From Planctomycetia bacterium (GTDB lineage: Bacteria > Planctomycetota > Phycisphaerae > UBA1845 > Fen-1342), in contig CP054190.1 in NCBI GenBank assembly GCA_015709575.1, positions 2,540,616-2,604,615 on the forward strand: 64,000 bases of DNA. The letters are read 5' to 3'. The notes under the pieces were generated by a model, which saw only the letters and a program-made list of their open reading frames with translations, was not told the DNA's origin and did not search any database. Below, piece by piece: positions 61,663-64,000 of the stretch. Position 1 is the first letter of the stretch. Each line of letters starts with the position of its first letter. The translations under genes and the position numbers were made by a program.

Positions 61663-62541
61663 ATGAACCTCGACAATCCGACCCCCTCCGCTGCGCGAGA
61701 TCTCTCGCGATCGGTTCGCTTCGGGCCGGACGTCGTCGTCCATGTGCTGCACACCGGCACCGTTCGCGTCAGTCCGCGACAATCCGCGACAGAACGCGGC
61801 CGGGCGCGCACTGCCCCGGTCTGGACGCGCCCGTTTCCGATCCTGGCTTTCGCCGTGCAGACGCCCGACGGCGTAACGTTGATCGACACCGGGCCATCCG
61901 CGCAGATGCACGATGCGCACGCGGACGACGGCGAGTTTGAGGGTCGATTGACGCTCAAATGGGACATTTCGTACGAGGTTCGCCCCGGCGATTCGCTCGC
62001 GTCCAGGCTTTCCGCCGCCGGAATCGTACCCTCCGCGCTACGGCGCGTGATTCTGACGCACCTGCACGGCGACCACTGCGGGGCGCTGCACGACGTTCCG
62101 GGCGTACCGGTGCTGGTGGCGCGCGGGGAGTACGAGGCGGCGGTCGCCGGTGCGTTTGGGGCTTCAGCCCGCCACTGGCCGGCGGACTTTCGGCCGCAAC
62201 TGGTGGATTATTCCTACGCGGCGCTCGGATCGTTCGGCCGGACGCACAGCCTCGATCGGGGACGACTGACGCTGATTCCGACGGACGGACACTCGGCCGG
62301 ACACCTGTCGGTCGTGCTCCGAACGGCAGAGGGGATCGTGCTGTTCGGCGGAGACGTGGCCTTTTCGCAGCGGTACCTAATAGACCAGCAGATTGTCGGA
62401 CTGTGCCGGAGCGTGCCGCGGGCACGGCGGAGCATGGCGGACGTGCTGACGCTGGCCCGCGCGCTGCCTACGATATTCCTGCCGGCTCACGACGCGGAAG
62501 GTCCGCGGCGGCTGAGCGAACGGGAGACCGTGCCGGGCTGA
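61663..62541 (+). CDS. Metallo-beta-lactamase-fold hydrolase
   Basis: A 292-residue MBL-fold hydrolase. Zinc ligands lie in ILTHLHGDHCGAL (HxHxDH), HSAGHLSVVL, LFGGDVAFS and FLPAHD. The opening AFAVQTPDGVTLIDTGPS is similar to N-acyl-homoserine lactonase-like and other quorum-quenching relatives; the substrate is not determined. The gene starts 14 bases after the preceding stop, with AACCCCCG but no clear ribosome site. Confidence 0.85.
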   Translation: MNLDNPTPSAARDLSRSVRFGPDVVVHVLHTGTVRVSPRQSATERGRARTAPVWTRPFPILAFAVQTPDGVTLIDTGPSAQMHDAHADDGEFEGRLTLKWDISYEVRPGDSLASRLSAAGIVPSALRRVILTHLHGDHCGALHDVPGVPVLVARGEYEAAVAGAFGASARHWPADFRPQLVDYSYAALGSFGRTHSLDRGRLTLIPTDGHSAGHLSVVLRTAEGIVLFGGDVAFSQRYLIDQQIVGLCRSVPRARRSMADVLTLARALPTIFLPAHDAEGPRRLSERETVPG

Positions 62542-62569
62542 CGCGCCCGGAATCGAGGCGAGCGCCGGA

Positions 62570-63328
62570 ATGAGCACGCTGCGGTTCCGAGTGCTGACGT
62601 ACAACATTCACAAGGCGATCGGTGTGGATCGGCGCTTCGATCCGCAGCGCATCGCCGACGTGATCGCGCACCATGACGCGGACATTGTGCTGCTGCAGGA
62701 AGTGGACCGGCGGCCGCCCCGCACCGGGGGTCCGGACCTGGCCTCGCACATCTGCCGCCTGCTGAACTACCCGTATCGCGCCAGCAGCATGAACGTTCAT
62801 CGCCGCACCTGGCAGTACGGCAACGCCACGCTCTCGCGGTTCCCGATGGGGCGCACCCGCAACATCGACCTGACGCTGCGCTGGCGGAAGCGCCGCGGCG
62901 CGCAGCACACGCGCCTGCACCTGCCGCTCGGCGCGCGCGACCTGCCGCTGGACGTGTTCAACGTGCACCTGGGCCTCAGCGCCGGCGAGCGACAGCACCA
63001 GGTAGCGCGGCTGCTGGCCTCGCCGGACATTCAAAACCTCGACCCGGCCGCCGCCTGCCTGATCGCGGGAGACATGAATGACTGGCGCGGACTGCTGCGA
63101 AAGTCCCTGTTTCTGCCGTCGGGCTTCTCGTGCGCGACCACGCACGGCAACGGCTCGGCCTGGTCGATCCGCACGTTTCCGAGTTTCGCCCCAACGGGCG
63201 GGTTGGACAAGATTTTCTACCGCGGCGAGATCCAACTGATCGGCGCGCACCCCAGCCGGCTGCGCATCGCGCGGGTGGCGAGCGATCATCTGCCCGTGAT
63301 GGCGGATTTTGAAATTCAGATCCGTTAG
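62570..63328 (+). CDS. Endonuclease/exonuclease/phosphatase family protein (YbhP-like)
   Basis: A 252-residue EEP-fold protein: LTYNIHKAIGVDRR (metal Asn), VLLQEVDRR (catalytic Glu), FNVHLGLS, IAGDMNDW, LDKIFYRG and the final ASDHLPVMAD (catalytic Asp-His). It is most like the YbhP group; substrates could be phosphodiesters in DNA, lipids or nucleotides. It follows the MBL gene by 28 bases and overlaps prfA tail to tail by 4 bases. Confidence 0.87.
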   Translation: MSTLRFRVLTYNIHKAIGVDRRFDPQRIADVIAHHDADIVLLQEVDRRPPRTGGPDLASHICRLLNYPYRASSMNVHRRTWQYGNATLSRFPMGRTRNIDLTLRWRKRRGAQHTRLHLPLGARDLPLDVFNVHLGLSAGERQHQVARLLASPDIQNLDPAAACLIAGDMNDWRGLLRKSLFLPSGFSCATTHGNGSAWSIRTFPSFAPTGGLDKIFYRGEIQLIGAHPSRLRIARVASDHLPVMADFEIQIR

Positions 63329-64000
63329 AGCGCTTCGAGGCGCTGCTTCAGGTCCATGTCGTTGAGCGCGCGGTGGAACGCGTCGAGTTCGCCGCGCTCC
63401 AGAACCGCGGGAATGTCGAACACATCGATACCGCAGCGGTGATCGGTGACGCGGTTCTGCGGAAAGTTGTAGGTGCGGATGCGCTCGGAGCGGTCGCCGC
63501 TGCCCACCATGCTCTTGCGCTCGGCGGCCAGCTTGCGGTGCTGCTCCTGCTGCAGGTGGTCGTACACGCGCGAGATCAGGATGCGCCGGGCGCGCTCGCG
63601 GTTCTTGTGCTGGCTGCGCTCGTCACGCATGGAAACGGTGATGCCGGTGGCCTTGTGCTCGAGCTTCACCGCCGACGCGACCTTGTTGACGTTCTGCCCG
63701 CCCGGACCGCCGGCGGCGCTGACGTGCTCGATCACGTCGTTGACCCAGTCGATGTCCACCGCGACCTCGTCCGGCTCCGGCAGCACCGCAATCGTGGCGG
63801 CCGAGGTGTGAATCCGCCCCTGCTGCTCGGTCTCCGGCACGCGCTGCACGCGATGCCCTCCGGCCTCCCAGCGCAGCCCGAGATACACCTCGTCGCCGGT
63901 GACGTTGAGGATCGCCTCGCGCACGCCGCCGAGGTCAGAGTCCGACCGGCTCAGCAATTCGCAGCGCAGCCCCTTGCGCGCCGCGTAGGCCGTGATCATA
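63325..64000 (-). CDS. prfA: Peptide chain release factor 1 (C-terminal part)
   Basis: 225 residues of a class I release factor; the N-terminus is outside the window. Visible are YLGLRWEAGGHRVQRVPETE, GRIHTSAATIAVLPEPDE, the peptidyl-tRNA hydrolysis motif AAGGPGGQNVNKVASAVKL (GGQ), the DERSQHKNRERA segment and SGDRSERIRTYNFPQNRVTDHR. These are RF1 rather than RF2 features. The PxT/SPF codon-reading motif cannot be seen, so the RF1 call rests on the downstream blocks. The stop shares TTAG with the convergent EEP gene. Confidence 0.92.
   Translation of the reverse strand, partial: MITAYAARKGLRCELLSRSDSDLGGVREAILNVTGDEVYLGLRWEAGGHRVQRVPETEQQGRIHTSAATIAVLPEPDEVAVDIDWVNDVIEHVSAAGGPGGQNVNKVASAVKLEHKATGITVSMRDERSQHKNRERARRILISRVYDHLQQEQHRKLAAERKSMVGSGDRSERIRTYNFPQNRVTDHRCGIDVFDIPAVLERGELDAFHRALNDMDLKQRLEAL

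Overview
The window reads as a high-GC Planctomycetota chromosome, possibly a Phycisphaerae-like lineage. I infer this from several marks: exported proteins with a PEP-CTERM tail or with planctomycete-style dockerin repeats carrying an NNFDID core, a Gram-negative meso-DAP type MurE, a 732-residue GreA-like protein of a kind also known in Chlamydiae, and a cell-wall gene cluster that ends at ftsW with no ftsQ, ftsA or ftsZ after it. I found no tRNA, rRNA, CRISPR array, IS element or phage gene. The window is ordinary chromosome with a few lineage-specific exported proteins.

Layout. 1-8.4 kb: the end of an RND pump, a VOC protein, a PEP-CTERM lamin-tail-like protein, an alpha/beta hydrolase, the fbaB-larE pair, a HEAT-repeat membrane protein diverging from a pyrK-like reductase, and a TSP3/Ig/dockerin exported protein. 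8.6-15.4 kb: a 1451-residue triple amidohydrolase, a UvrB/UvrC-motif protein, nadD and a TPR/HEAT protein. 15.7-19.3 kb: a 1190-residue exported mosaic with four repeats. 20-26 kb: glpX, an exported TldD-like lipoprotein, a membrane glycosyltransferase and ldhA. 26.3-36.9 kb: the division and wall cluster mraZ, rsmH, a LysM gene, ftsL-like, ftsI, murE, murF, mraY, ftsW. 37-41.6 kb: two paralogous lipoproteins, a methyltransferase, a TPR protein and a Ser/Thr kinase. 41.7-64 kb: mostly housekeeping genes (3-hydroxyacyl-CoA dehydrogenase, sppA, livF, purF, pabB, an NhaD-like antiporter, the long GreA, PfpI, FmdB, MmgE/PrpD plus citrate synthase, an MBL hydrolase, an EEP nuclease, and the end of prfA).

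How genes work together. FbaB (aldolase) and GlpX (fructose-1,6-bisphosphatase) are two steps of gluconeogenesis. LarE and LdhA both touch lactate metabolism. MurE, MurF, MraY, FtsW and FtsI supply consecutive steps of peptidoglycan precursor and septal synthesis. PyrK, PurF, PabB and NadD serve pyrimidine, purine, folate and NAD synthesis. The TPR protein and the kinase are adjacent and may form a signalling unit.

The regulatory signals are fairly readable. -10 hexamers of the form TATACT, TACACT or TACGCT recur ahead of genes, several with a -35 at 16-18 bp. At least four genes have such a hexamer 7-9 nt before the start codon, which suggests leaderless mRNAs. The mraZ promoter carries TGGGN boxes that fit MraZ autoregulation. 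The mraZ-rsmH gap ends in a terminator-like hairpin and may hold a small RNA.

I see no single obviously new system. The best leads are the triple amidohydrolase with only one intact active site, the exported TldD, the mraZ-rsmH spacer, the paired lipoproteins behind ftsW, and two short tandem duplications that each span a stop codon.
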